Origin: Chimonanthus salicifolius
Lineage: Eukaryota > Streptophyta > Magnoliopsida > Laurales > Calycanthaceae
Assembly: GCA_013350335.1 (NCBI GenBank)
Contig: CM023539.1
Span: 38,178,631 to 38,242,630 of the forward strand
DNA length: 64,000 bases
Reading direction: 5' to 3'
Shown: in pieces, positions 12,301 to 27,300 of the stretch
How positions within the stretch are numbered: the first letter of the stretch is position 1
Layout: each line of letters begins with the position of its first letter
Translations under genes and position numbers: made by a program
The notes under the pieces: model-generated
Told to the model about the DNA's origin: nothing
Database searches by the model: none
Seen by the model: the letters and a program-made list of their open reading frames with translations, nothing else

Positions 12301-15300
12301 CATTCTCTTTTTCTATTTGCTCAGATCTGGGCAAGGAAAAATTTCTTTCATCCATCATTCAAAAAAAAAAAAAGTCCTTTCATCTTTCCAGAATTTGGCC
12401 ATGGAATCAGTTGGTTATCTTTTCCTTGCACCTGCTATTCTCATTGGCTGTCTCTTCTCTTCTTGAGCTTATATTTAATAAATAGTTTTAGCTTTTGCCA
12501 AAATTGGTATCCCACTCAGTCTTCTGTGTTCCATTCCTTAATACCGATTTTCTATGGTAGCCAGCAAAAATTTTAATCTGTAACCACTTATGCAACTGTT
12601 TTTGGATAAACTCCATTCCTCCAAGATCCAATGGATGTTAGGCCTTGCATAGCTTTTAAAGTTTAAGAAAAATTATTATAAAAATAAGAACAATTAAAAA
12701 TATTATATTCCTATGAGTTATAGAGGTATGAGATATGGAAATATCTCATTGATGAGGACTAAAAAATATAATATATTGGGCTAAAATTGGACTAAAAATG
12801 GTTTAGACTGCATATCCAAGTCGGGTCAGGTTGGGTTGGGCCAACACTCGAACTGAATCGGGTCAGCAGTTCGGGTCGGGTCTTGTTGAGCAATTCGGGT
12901 CGAGTTCAATAAATTTTTATATAGGTTGGGTTGGTTTTATTAAAACCCAGTCTGACTCGCTTGAGTTTCAGCCCTACTGATCATGACTGTCATTATACTT
13001 CGTGGTTGTAGGGCGGTTTATTGAGTCTTGGCATACATATGAATTGCTTATTGGTCTTAACCTCGCCTTTGGGACTCTTCGAGCTCAAATACTTGGACAG
13101 TCTATCATTCCTTCTTTATTTATTGTGTATGCTATGCTTTGGCACGAAAAAAGGTGTTAGGGACTTGACCAATGAGCCAAAAGTTTCAAAGCTGATGAAA
13201 CGCGTGAAATGAGACCCTTCACCCGATTCCATGCGCGTAACCCCACAGAAACATGACAAGTCATCGAGGAATTTCAATACCCCGTCATTATTGACTCGTC
13301 ACACAACAGGACCACAACCATTTTTCCTTGTCAACCTCTTCTGATGACCAACTTTATAACGGCTCACCCTTCAGACTAGGTAGGCCCTTTCCCTTGGTCA
13401 CCACCATGATTTGAACACGAGACCTGGTGCTTGCTTTGATTGTTAAGGACTTGACCAATACGTCGAAAGCTCCAGAGTTGATGGTTGGGTGAAATCAAGC
13501 CCTTTAACCAATTCCATGTGCCAAACCCAAACCTCAGACTGGGTCCCCACAGGCATGTGACAAGTCATCGATGAATTTCAAAAGGAGGACCACAATGCCT
13601 ATCAAACCTTTCTACAAATAAGTCTACTTTCACATCTAGTAGTCAACTTTCATTTATGCCTCCTCCAACATCTGTGTTTCCTGTTCCCCCAACCTTTGAA
13701 GGATGTCCGATGACCTAACCCCTTTTACGTTGTGCTGGGCAGTCCCAAAGACCGACTCAAAATGGCAGGTTTCTCAATGCGAGATGGAACTGGTAGGATA
13801 GGTTGGATGATACACCCTCCTTTAGATCAATGAGAGATGGAATGAGAACGAGCTAACCTATCTGTTTGGGATGGGCAGTTTTATCTAGTTCCAACTAATG
13901 ATGCACCAAATGAGGGAAAGCTTGAGACCTCGGGCCCTCTCTTTCATCCAGTCGAGTTGCTAAAGCCTTTTTAGACCACTAAATGGAAGGATGAGTAGAA
14001 GCATAGACCACTTTTCAACTTGATTGGATGGGCACCCCTAAAATGCCAGGGTAGATGGGTAGTCTCCTTCTCCTCTTACCCAATCTTCGATGCCATCCCC
14101 GCAGGGGCTGAAAGATTCATTTACGTCAACTACGAATGGAAGCTTTAGTTCGAATCTAAAATCTATCTTAAGTTGGCGGTTTCGGAAGTGTGCGGGGTTA
14201 CGACCAACAACGCCATCAGTTCATGTGAGTTTTCTTGCAATCACAACCTTAGCTGTCATCAAGAGTACTCTTAAGAAGAGCCAAAAGTTCCTCTAGATTG
14301 CTTTGTTCAAGGACTCTAAGGTTTCACCTAAAATGTAATGACCACACCACCTCATCTCCCACCAGAGTAAAAAAGGCGTGGGCAGACAACTTTAGAGGTC
14401 TATTCCCAACCCAAAGACTCTCCAAAAATAATTTCTTATCCCCCTTGCCAACCAACAATCTAGTATTATTCTTAAAAATTTCTCCCAACCTAACCTCCCC
14501 TTTACCCAACTTACAAAAAGAATGAATAACAACAAACCCTTCCTTCTCCGCTTTTTCACTTAACAACCACTCCTCATCCTCCCCGATCCCATATTAGGCT
14601 ACTAACACCCTTCTCCATAAGCATCCTTTTCCAAACCAAAGCACCATAACCATTTACAGAGCAAAGCTTGACTCCCACTTTGAAAAGGCACTAACTCTGA
14701 TCCCCCTTCATCCTTAGTTTTGGTAACCTCCTACCAGTTAACTAGATGCACTTTCTTCCTATCCCTCCTTCATTCCATAGAAAATCCCTAATTAGACCTT
14801 CGATCTTATTTGCCACATTAGAACGAATCTCACACAATGACATGAAATAAATTGGGAGATTAGACAAAGCAGATTTGACGAGTGATTCTAGCTCCTAGAG
14901 ATGGATAATTTCTCGTCCATCCTACTAGCCTTTTCTCCACTTTTCCCAAAACTGGTGACCAGATCCTCCTCAACCTAGGGTTTGCCCCTATCAGAAGACC
15001 AGCTAGGTAAGAGGCAATTTACCAACCGAACATCCAAAAGAATGGGCCAACGAGGCTAAACGATCCTCCTTTACCCTATCACCACACTCTGAGAATGCAA
15101 TTGAGAGTCAATAGCAGGAATTTCATAGTCCATTAAATTTCTTCTAAATGTAAATGACCACACTTTTCGACCCCCAACACTTTCCACCACCTACTATCCA
15201 AATAAATAAATAAAATCTTTCCACGACAGCCATGATGAGTTTATGTTTCTAAGTGGAGATTAAGTACAATTTCATAAATGAAATCATTAGAGGTTCATTA

Positions 15301-18300
15301 GCCAACTATTTGTCAATTCTAGCTCCATCACCCACTACAGATTCCAAATTAGCATTGATTATGAAACTGACTTGATGAATGACTCCAATTTTTGAAATCT
15401 CCTTTCAAATTTGACTACCCTTCCTCCGAGAAACTTCACCTGGTACCAACCGTCCCAAACTCATGATCTTATAATATGACTTCCCTCCATAATGTTTTTT
15501 TTTCCACCAACTCTCCAACCATAGTTGTCACCTGGTGGAAGTTAGGAAAGGGGGAAGGTCAAGTGGATAGGGCTTTTAGCGAGAACGTAAGACGCCTATT
15601 GGGAAATGGAAATTGGACCGTTTTCTGGGAGGAGGTGTGGCTTGGGGATAGACCCCTAAAGGTTGTCTTCCCTAGACTGTATAGGGTGGCAAGAGATAAG
15701 AAGGCAATTGTGAGCGATCCGTATAGGCTAGACGAAGGTCGGATCCATTGGAATTTCGATTTCAGAAGAAGCCTTAGGGATTTTGAACATGAAAGCCTAG
15801 AAAGCTTGCAATGCCTTCTGAAAGACTTTCCCTTATGAATTGAAGAGGAAGACGAACTAATTTGGACAAGGGAATCCTCTGGAGCCTTTTCGGTTAGATC
15901 AATGGAAAGCCATTCGAGCAACAACTGGTCACTCCCGGGACTAGCATGGAAGAACCTAGCCCCTCCAAGAGTACATGCCTTTGTGCGGTGCATACTACAA
16001 GGAAAGACCCTAACTAGATCAACCTTGAAAAGGAGAGGCATACTCAACTCAGATGATGACCTTCAATGCCCCTTATGCAACCAAGCAGAGGAAGAGGAGG
16101 ACCATCTATTCTTGAAATGCCCCGTTATGGATCATCTATGGAAAAGTTTACTTAACCTCATGGTGATACCGTGGGTACTAGATAATACCTGCATCGGAGT
16201 GATGTAATCATGGCCCATCTCACGCCTTAACTCCAAAAGGAAAATGGCCTGGAATACAATTCCTGCAGCAATCTTGTAGGGCTATTTGGAAGGAGAGGAA
16301 TGCCAGAGTGTTTCAACCTAAGGAACATGGGGTTGAGGAATTATTCCAGAAAGCCAAATGGAGATTATGCACATGGCTCTTGTCAGGAAAAAACTTCATA
16401 AGATATGGGACTTCTCTCAGTCTTGGGAGGGTTCAATGATGGGAGCCCATAAAAAGACCAAGAAGTCAACCACATGGACACCACCACAATAGGGACAACT
16501 CAAATTCAATGTGGACGGGGTAGCTAGGGGAAAACCAGAACCGGCAGGAATTGGGGGAGTTCTACATGACCATACCGGGGAGCCTTTAATTGTATTCCTA
16601 GAGTCGATTGGTAGAAAAGAATCAGACGAGGCAGAATTGCTTAGCATTAGGAAGGCCTTGACTATTTGGATTTCTTTAGGGCTGGGCAACTTGGTCATTG
16701 AAAGTGACTTTGCAAATGCATTCAAATGGGTATCAGGAGTGAAAAAACCCCCATGGAAGTTGGCTATAGTGGTGAGAGAGATAAAAACTTTACTTAAGGG
16801 TTGGGAAATCTCATTCGTCAAAGTTAGTAGATCAGCTAATGGTGTTGCAGACTTCTTTGCAAGACAAGGAGTAGATTCAACAAGCCAGTGCGTTTACTAT
16901 TTATGACACATAGAAACAACTCTTTGGGGATGGGATTCTTCTTTTGTTGTTACGATTGCATTTTTGGACGTACGGTTTTAGTACTCTCTATCTTTTTTTC
17001 TTTTCATTGGGTTCAGTACTCCTGAGCCCATTTCATCTTCTCCTCTTGTACCATCTTTCTCTTTTAATGAAATTTCAATACCTCTCAAAAAGAAAATTTG
17101 TCAATTCCATTTTGTTCTAGCTAGAATGGACGAAACATTCCAGATTCAGACAAAAAATGGAATAGAATGTTTTCAATTTTGGTATCAGGTTCCATTCAGA
17201 ACCATTTTGGTATGTTCAGCCAGAATGGACCCACTACCGATTTCACATTTTTAAAAATTTCTTAAGATATTTATATAAAATCCGACCGCAAAAATAAAAA
17301 AAGAAGTAGACTTCATGAAACAATTAAACAAGATTTGAGCTTAAATTTCAATTTATAGCCACTTGATCTTAATGATGAAAGTCATCAGGTGTCTTCAATT
17401 GAATGATACTCGGTGACTTTGACCACTAAGATCAAGTGGCTAAAAATTGAAATTTAGGGTCAAATTTTGTTCAATTGTAGCTCATGGAGTCTATTTTTAT
17501 ATTTATACAGTTGGATTCTGTATGAATATCCTAAGAAATTTTCAATTCACATGGTTTATTTTATTTTGTGACAAAAATAGGAAAAAATGAAATTGGAATG
17601 ACCCGTCCCACTAGCACAATATTGTCCGTTTTGGACCTACACACAGACCCGCATGGCTTTGCTTTGGCGATCCAACCCACTGTTGCTTCTAAAAGACCTT
17701 TTTGGGGGGGGGGTATTACAATCTACCCCCCCTTAAAACTAGAGCCGTCCTCGGCTCTGCCCACACCCTCAGGCAAAGAGTTGAACCATGCTCTAATACC
17801 ATTTGTAACAACCTGTCCCGCTAGCATGATATTGTCCGCTCTGGGCCTCACACACGGCCCGCACGACTTTCAATTGGCGAGCTAACCCACTATTGCTCCC
17901 AAAAGGCCTCATGCTAGAAGGAGGAAGGCTACTACTTATATACCAGTGAATTTCCAAGCCATTAGCAATGTAGGATTTTTTGGGGCAGGGTATTACAATC
18001 TACCCCTGTTAAAGCCAGAGCGTCCCCGGCTCTGCACGCACAACAACCAATCCCATACCCTCAGACAGAGAGTTGAATCCATGCTTTGATACCATTTGTA
18101 ACGACCCGTCCCACTAGCACAATATTGTTCGCTTTGGGCCCACACACGGGCCCGCACGGCTTTGTTTTGGCGAGCCAACCCACTGTTGCTCCCAAAAGGC
18201 CTTGTGCTTAGAAGGAGGAAGGCTATCACTTATATACCAGGGAATTTCCAATGCAACTAGCAATGTAAGACTTTTTGGGGCAGTGTATTACAATCTACCC

Positions 18301-21300
18301 CACTTAAAGCCAAAGCCGTCCCCAGCTCTACACACACAACAACCAAGCCTACACCCTCAGGCAGAGAGTTGAACCTTGCTCTGATACCTTTTGTAACAAC
18401 CCGTTCCGGTAGCACAATATTGACCGCTTTGGGCCAACACAGGCTCGTATGACTTTGCTTTGGAGAGCTAACCCACTGTTGCTCCCAAAAGGCCTTGTGC
18501 TAGAAAGAGGAAGGCTACTACTTATATACCAGGGAATTTCCAATGCTACTAGCAATGTAGGACTTTTTGGGGCAGGGTATTACAATCTATCCCCCTTAAA
18601 GCCAGAGCGTCCCCGGCTTTGCACACACAACAACCAAGTCCACACCCTCAGACAGAGAGTTTAACCATGCTTTGATACCATTTGTAATGACCTGTCCCAC
18701 TAGCACAATATTGTCCGCTTTGGGCCTACACACGGACCCGCACGACTTTGCTTTGGCGAGCCAACCCACTGTTGCTCCCAAAAGACCTTTTTGGGGGCGG
18801 GGTATTACAGAAATAGACCTGATGTGCCTATGTGTTTTGAGTTTTGACCATTGATTTTGAATAAAATGAGAGTTCAAGTTTATTTCTTGGGTATTTATTT
18901 GATTTTATTGTTTAATTCAATTTGTATTTGATTCTCATTGGAGTAAAACTCAAACATTCTTGAATTAATATTTAATGATTACACTATTATGAATTGAGAT
19001 TACAAACATAAGTAATGAGTAGTTATTCAAAAAAAAAATTTGTTTTTATTTATTTAGATTAGTGATAAATGGTGAAAATAATTAATTTCAATATATTTAT
19101 GAGTTTGTATTATTGTCTTCATATTTTATTATATTTTTAATTAAAAAAAATTATGTTGTCTTTTCTTAAACGGAATGATTCGCTGTGGGCACAAGATTGG
19201 ATTGGGTTCTAGAATGAATTTGACAACTATGTCCCCAACAGAACTTTAAAAGGAATGACCAATTTTTCTCCCTAAAGTTGCCTAAACCAAGTTCACCTTT
19301 CTTCATAGGCCAAGGCACTACCTCCCATTTAATTAAATGCATTTTTTTTCTTATCCCCTACTTCATCCCAAAGGAAATCCTGTTAGATCTTTTCAAGAAT
19401 CTTTGTTACTTAAGTAGGGGTTGGTTTTGAAAAGGAAAAGATAATAGATTGGGAATTTGTTGAGAGTTTGCCTTAATTGGTAGAGATGGGTTACCCCACC
19501 ATCTCTACCAGTTCTCTTATTTCGATGGGGATCGGGTCCTTTCCAAAAGAGAAATTTAAGATCTTTGGAAAATGGTACTCTTGGCCAGCGTTTGGTTGGT
19601 TTGACTTGAAAGGAGCAAAAGAATATTTGAGGATAAAGCAATACTTGTGGAAGCCATCATTCCAAAAATCAAGTCAAACACGACTCAATGGGCTTTGGTA
19701 TCTGAATCTTTGGATGTAGTTTTGTTTAATGGGAGTTGGAAAACCCTATCTTAATACTTAGCTCTCTAGAATGTGTGGCATGAATTGCATTTTTCTTAAG
19801 GCCAACTTCTCATTGGACCTTTTTGTATGTATTCTCATCATCATCATCATCATCTAAGCCATTTATCCTTTCAATTTGGGGTTGACCTTTAGATTTGGAT
19901 TTGACAAATTATTTCCATGGGCCAACTCTCTATCTAACGCCCATGGGACTTGAACCCACAACTTTTAAGCTGCAACCATGAGCCCTTACCAATTTGATGC
20001 AACACGTGTGAGTTAAAAAAAAAAAAGCCTTCTAGGCCTGACAAAGCCAATAGAGGAAGGTTTCCTTCCTGATCTCTCGATGATGAAGGTGGAAGCCCAC
20101 TGACGAAATTGTCGGTTCAAGCATCGACGAGTAGCTGTTCTCTTTTTTTTTTTTTTTTTTATTCTTTCTTCTTTTACCATCTTTCATTTCTTATGCTTTT
20201 CTACATGTTTATATAAACCCCTTTTGGGCATGTAATACAAACGAACCTATGGAATGAACTAAACTCTTTGACTTCTTCTCAAATCCTCTGTTCTTGAGTG
20301 GTTTTCCCCAATCTTCCTCCTCGGGCCCTGCTTTCAACAGAGATTGATAGCTTCCCTAGAGTTTCACTCGTCCTCCCGTTGAAGAAGGATGATACTTCCC
20401 CGGACCAGCAAGCTCCAACACCCATCGTTGGCTGCTATTGTGATATATTTAAATTATTGTCTTTACTAAGTTTAGGGCTTTCCCCTTTTATTTAATTTAC
20501 CTTCCTTATTTGTATTTATTTTACTTTCCTTATTTGTATTATGTTTTCTCTATAAATATAAATGATAGGGTCTCTTGATTAAGGAAGACACACCATATTA
20601 TCAGTGTTTTATTCTCCATGGTATCAGACTAAGAGAAGATCTTTTTTCCTATTTTTGTTTTCCTCTAGCGAGAGAGAGCAGAGTCCACTTTCGGTCCTTT
20701 CTCCCTCTCCCTCTGTTGGTTACCACAACACTAGCAGAGGGAGGATATTGATGCTCTAAATATCCCTCATCCTGTTTTCGTGACTTTTTCTTTAAAAAAA
20801 AAAACAAGAGGAACACATCTTCCGCTGCCTCTCCTTTGTTTTTCTGGCTACCGCTAGATCTGGGTGACGCCTGCTCCTTCTCGGTCTCCGATGAGTTGAT
20901 CGAAAAAGCTTCTACCGGCGGGACCCCACCATAGCCCTTCCATTTTTTGATGGTCTATCCATTTGTATTGTCAGATCTCTAATCTGACCCGCATGGGACC
21001 CTTCTCTGGACAGCCTTTGCCGTTGCTATCTGGGACGCAGACAACCCTTTTTTTATGTTCTTTTTCCTTAGATCCACAAGGATACAACCTTCTGCACTCC
21101 TCTACCACCAGAGTCACCTTTGGCCCACCTATAATCGCCTAAGGTTGACTTAGGGTTTCGGTCAAAGGTGGGCCCCCCTTTAGTGGTTTTACAGACCAGC
21201 AACACTGACGCCCAAAACCCATTTTTGGGGAATTTTTCCATGGATCTGAGTTGCAACCGGACCTTCTGCACTTGGGGTTTGTACCACCATAGTCACCCCT

Positions 21301-24300
21301 ACCTAGTATTACATCTACAAAGCTTTCTCCTCGGTTTGTGCTTCGTGGGGTCCACTTTTGGTTGTCTTCTTCTCAGATCTGCTGCGAAACCTTCAGGCAT
21401 GGGTCTGTTTTGGACCTATATGTGTCTATAAGCCTCTGATTTAGCTGCTGCTTCACTATTGTCATCGACTGTTCCTCTATCTTGCATCTACGTGGATTTT
21501 GCTCCATCATGTGTTTCGTGGGACCCACTGTTATAGCTTTTTTTCTCCCAGATCCTTGTATGAATAAATAAAATCCTCACTCCCTTCCTTTTGTTTGTCG
21601 AACGATCCACCGTTTGCCTCCCAGATCTGATTCTCCAGCCCTTTGACCTCTTCTTTCAAAGACCTTTTCCCCCCTGCATTTTGTGGGTGGTTCATAGGGT
21701 CATCTTTGTTTGTTCTCTTAGATCTGTAGTCTTTCTTCAGATTTGAACCTATAATTTCCACAACACTACAATCATTTGTATGACGTTGTTTTGAGTTTGA
21801 ATGCTAGTGGACCTCTCTAAGATCTATTCTACGGTCTTGTTGAATGGAGGTTTAAGTTTTTCTCCGTTTTACTGTTCATGCCCACGTTACTATTCCTCGT
21901 CAGACTTCAGCACCTTCTTCGGATCAGTTTGTCTATGAGGCGGACTGCTGTAGCGGATTTTTATGCCTTTTATGCCTACCAGCGGTTCTTCCTTTTGCAG
22001 CTAGCACTTTCCGGCATCAGATCTGACCACCGAAACATTTTCAGCTGGCGGGATCCCTCATTTTTCCTGCCGTACTTTGGAGACATATACATTTGTACGG
22101 TGGAGTTGCAACCTTGCTGTTTTTAGCACTGAGTTTCCACTGTTCCTTCTCCAATACTTGTTTTGATACATGTTGCTGAGGGACGTCAGTTGGTTCTAGG
22201 CTTCGACCAAGCTCTGCTTTTTGGAAATTCTTGTTGATCTACTTTCGCTCCAATCAGATGGCATCATCATTGGATCGTCAAGTTCAATATGTTCAACCTC
22301 AAATGGGACCCACTTGAGCTTTTTTTTTTGTGGGGGGGGGATATATTTAAATTATTGTCTTTACTAAGTTTAGGGCTTTCCCCTTTTATTTAATTTACCT
22401 TCCTTATTTGTATTTATTTTACTTTTCTTATTTGTATTTTGTTTTCTCTATAAATATAAATGATAGGGTCTCTCCTTGATTAAGGAAGACACACCATATT
22501 ATCAGTGTCTTATTCTACAGCTGCCTCTGCTGTTGCTGTGACTCCTCTGCAGCCCGGATGCTGCCATACATGCAGCGTGTTCTGCTGCGTCTACTCACAC
22601 TATCTTCTTCACCCATTCACCACCCAATCCCAGGTTTGCCACTGCTATTCCCACCTCAAATCCTTCCTTCTTCTCTCCCTTTATCCATACCTTCCAGCTA
22701 CATCATCCCCTTTCACCGTCAGTAACAAGCCATCTTTTTTTTTTCCTAAATCATCTCACAGTGTGCATTGGGCCTAGAGTTTACCCGTCCCATCTTACAC
22801 CTGAGGAACTGTCACCTCCAACGTCTTTTTTTTATTAAGTTGACCATTAACACCCACTTTTCCTTCTATTTACTAAATCGCCATTGACTACCATAACCTT
22901 TCTTTATTTATTCCTTAGATCCCTGTAAAATCTCATTTATTCACTCCTTTATTTTTTTCGATCAATCGATCCACCCATTCATATTAAAACCCGATCCTAC
23001 GTGCTGCGTCACAATTGTGTTACACGTTCTTGTCTTTTGTATGTTTTTAAGTGTTCATTAGTAACAGTTGTTACCTGTCAAAAATAATGTCTCACATGGA
23101 GCAAGCATACCATCTTATGGATGAAAAACTGGAAAACTATAATACAATTTACATTTCCCAGACAAGTTTGATATTGTACCAAATCAACATGGATTTTGAC
23201 CTACTTTAGTTTAGGGGTACCAAGACACTCTTAGGCCCTTGAGTTTTCAAGATTCAGGAAAACTGGGGCATTACTAAGACAAGGTAACCATGCTCAAAAG
23301 AACAAAATTTGTTGAATCTGCATCATATAACTGTAATATCATTATATCTTACCCTTAGAGTATCATCATATAACTGGAAGAAACCATATCATGAAGTTCC
23401 ATGCATACCAGAAATGTTCACATCAGAGGAAGGACTTCTGCTGAACCGTGCAGAAGTATCAGATGGCCCTTTCCTTTGCTCAGCTGTAAGAACTGTGGAT
23501 AAAGAAGCTATAGCAGCAGCTCTCTGTGATCCATGACTTGGACCAGTTGGCTTCATATTTGAAGTTTTGGTTCCAGATGATCCATTAAATGCAGAAGATA
23601 ATGCAGCTAAAGCCGAAGCCCGCTGTGTTGGTCCATTGTGATTAGAACCATTTGGCCTGTCATGGCCCTGCAACAAAATTGCAAACACGATTATAAACAT
23701 GTCTGACTCCAAAAATACTTAATAGTAATTGATTAATAGTAAAGGCAGCAAGTGTGCTACATGAGAGTAGCAGTTTTTGACTTTAGCATCTACCTGAATT
23801 CATGTGGACATTTGAGTCATCTAGAATTGATGCAATTGTAATCTTATTAGAGAACAGAGACAAGAATTATTTTAATAACCACTGTATTATTTTATTTTAT
23901 TTTTGAGAGAAACAGTAAGCATCATATTACTTCACAAAATGATACAAAAGGCATTAAAAGAAAAAATAAAATAAAAACAGTATTAGAGGTATAAACTGTG
24001 TTGAACAAGTAAAAGCTCAAGTTTTTTTTAATTATATGTTTTTTGATAATGGTAAAAACTCAAGAAAATAAACAAAAGATTCAACTTTATCAGCCCAACT
24101 TTAGCACAAAAAAAAAAATCAACTATCCCATTGGCCATACACCTAACATGCCCGAATGATACATCCATCCCCTCCTTCAGCATCCTACTATCCCTGTGTG
24201 ATGAAGTCAACCTCCATGGAACTTGACACTAAAATTGGGAAACCCAATTCAGTTAAATGACTTATTTTTTGAGCGGTAAAGAAGAAATTTCATTAATAAA

Positions 24301-27300
24301 AGGATAAACCCAAACAGAAAAAAAAAAAGGCCTAAGAGGGTTAGGCCCAAAAACAAAAACAAGAAAGCAAAGAAACTAGAGAAAAACAAAAACCACTACA
24401 ACAAAATTATCTTCGTGGTAAATGAAATACGCCCAAGATCGGCCCTTCAACACAATTTTTGGCAAAGAAGTCTGCAAATCCATTCGCCGATCGACTAATA
24501 TGGTTGAATGAAACCTCCATTCCCACGGTTAGCTCCTTAATCTCCCTAACAAGTGTGATTAGCCTCCAAGGAGGTCGCCTCATACCCCTAGCCCATTTGA
24601 TGGCATTGGAAGAATCGCTTTCGATTAGTAAGTTAACTCCCCCTAAGCTAACACGTAAGGTCAGGGCTCTCTTAATACTAAGAAGTTCCGCCTCATTGGA
24701 TTCTTTGATCCCCACTGCTTCCGAGAAAACGACACGAATGGAACCCACATGATCCTTGAGAACACCCCCAATACAGGCCAGCCCAGGTTTACCATACGAA
24801 GCCCCGTCCACATTAAATTTAAATGTCCCCCGAGGAGGGGGGACCTGTAATACCCTGCCCTGAAAAGTCCCACATTGCTAGTTGCATTAGAAATTCCCTG
24901 AATATAAGTGGTAGCCTTCCTCCTTCTAGCATGAGGCCTTTTCGGAGCAACAGTAAGTTGGCTCGCCAATTGAAAGTCGTGCGGACCGTGTGTGAGGCCC
25001 AAAGCAGACAATATCATGCTAGCAGGACGGGTCGTTACAGGACCACTCAACCTGCTTCTTCCTTTTTTTTTTTCCCATCGGAGTGGGCTTCATACAATCC
25101 TCCTAAGACTGCCACAGATCCCCAACTCTAAGATCTGTGAAATCCTTCTTGGTGCACAACCACGTACACAACCTCCATTTTGCTTTTTGAGCAAGCTCAC
25201 CAACATCCAATGATACCCCCTCAAAGATCCTAAATTCCTCTCCTTCCAGATAGTCCACGATACCGCTGCCGAAATCGAACCCCAAGCAAGTTTCCTCCTT
25301 CTCCTAATATGAGGAAAAGACCACGATTCCAATAAACTCTCCCAAGATCCAGGGTTAACCCAAACCATGCCCATACGATTCAGAAGAAAGCTCCAAATCT
25401 CCCATGAGATGGGACACGTGACTAGGAGATGATCAATGGGCTCATCTGATGAGTTACAAAGGGGGCACAAAGTAACATCCTCCGAACCTAAAAGACCCCT
25501 TCTCCTAAGCTCCAACCTAATCAAGATTTTCCTTTTAACACAACACCAATTGAACATCTGAACCCTCGGTGGAACCAAGCTACTCCACACAAGATGCAAA
25601 AGGACTGACTGAACCATAAGCATTCTGAGATGCTAGCTCAATCAAAGATTTGACCGAGAAGAAACCAGACGAATCACCCGTCCAAACCCACTCGTCTTCA
25701 CCATCTAGGTCCTAAGGAAATTTACCTAGTAGGGTTTTGAGCTCATTAACACTCTTCACTTCGAAGTCTCTCAACTCCCTCCTACATAAAGTCAAAATGC
25801 CACAAAATAACATGATAACAGGCACAACACAAATCTTGAATCAAAGCTTCTTGGTTCCTAACAGCTCTGAAAAGCCTTGGAAACCTGTCTTTCAAAGGAC
25901 TATCTCCTAGCCACATGTCCTTCCAAAAGTATGTCCGATTGCCCTTGCCAACTAAAAGACGAAGATTTCTCTTGAAAAGATTACCAACCTCTGATCTGCC
26001 TTGACAAATCCTCCACCAAGCTTTGAGAATCCTAGAACCCGATCTATCCACTTCCTCTCCCTGACTCCACCCATTAACATTCGAGACCCCATATTTTGCG
26101 GAAAGAACTTGGACCCAAAGGGCATTCGATTCCCTTCCAAACCGCCAACCCCACTTGCATAATAACGCTTTGTTTCTCAAGCGGATAGGCACCAAACCCA
26201 AGCCACCTTTATTTTTAGCTTTAATAACCTCTTCCCATGCCACAAGTTGCACTTTTCTCTTCGCCTTGATCTCCCCAAAGAAACCTCCTAAACAACTTTT
26301 CCAATGTATTGGCCACTCCTTTTGGTATTTCAAAAATAGAGAGGAAAATACGTGGAAAGATTTATCAAAACCGACTTTAGGAGAGTAACCCTGCCACCCA
26401 AGGAAAGATATTTCTTACCCCACCCAGCCAACCTTCTTTCGAGCTTTTCCACCATCCGGGGACCAAAACTTTTTAAAACTAGGATTCCCGCCAACTGGAA
26501 GGCCTAAATATGAAAAAAGGTAGTTTACAGACACCACATCCCACTATGTCTGCCCACTCTTTTACCACCGAGCTTTCCATCCCAACACCTACGAGGGTAC
26601 TTTTCCCCAAATTGATCTTTAGTCTTGAGACCAACTCAAAACATCTAAGGATAGCCCGATACCCAAGAACCTCCGAACTATTATTATCACAGAAAGTGAA
26701 GGTGTCATCTGCAAATTGAAGGTGAGTGACCACCGGACCCTCAGGACACACCTTGAAACCCCTCACAGTACCCAACTCTTTTGCCTTCAATACCAACCTG
26801 TTCAAACTTTCTCCCACCATTGTAAAGATGAAAGGAGAGAGGAGGTCCCCTTGCCTCAAACCCATGTTAGCAAATATTGGAGAAGTGGGTGATCCATTCA
26901 CCAAAACTAAATATTTCATATTTTCTACAGAAGCCTTCATCCACCTCCGCCAACGAATGCCAAATCCCATCTTTTCAAACAAGTAACCCACAAAGGACCA
27001 GTTCACACAATCGTATGTTTCTTCCATATCGATCTCAAACAATAATCCAGGCGTGCCTTCCTTTTTCCTCGTATGAACCAGTTCAGTAGCAATCATTATC
27101 CCATTCCAAGATTTGCCTAATTCTCAATAAAAGCTCCTTGTGATTCCCCAATAATATCAGGCAAAACTTTCTTTAACCTCTCAGCTAGGACCTTGGCTAA
27201 CAACTTGTAGATACTACCAACTAAGCTGATAAAGTGATAATGTGACAGCTCGGAGGGACCTTCCTTTTTAGGAACTAAGGTTATAAAAGAGTTCTTCAGA

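Noticed and set aside
17098..19228. Possible 2.1 kb DNA transposon with TTGTCAA-type ends around the MITE and TRIM array
   Set aside because: The end similarity (TTGTCAATTCCATTTTGTTC versus TTGTCAAATTCATTCTAG) is weak and no target duplication is seen.
22505..22777. A 90-codon Cys-containing ORF
   Set aside because: It starts in the 3' LTR of the element and lies in CT-rich DNA; no homologous motif.
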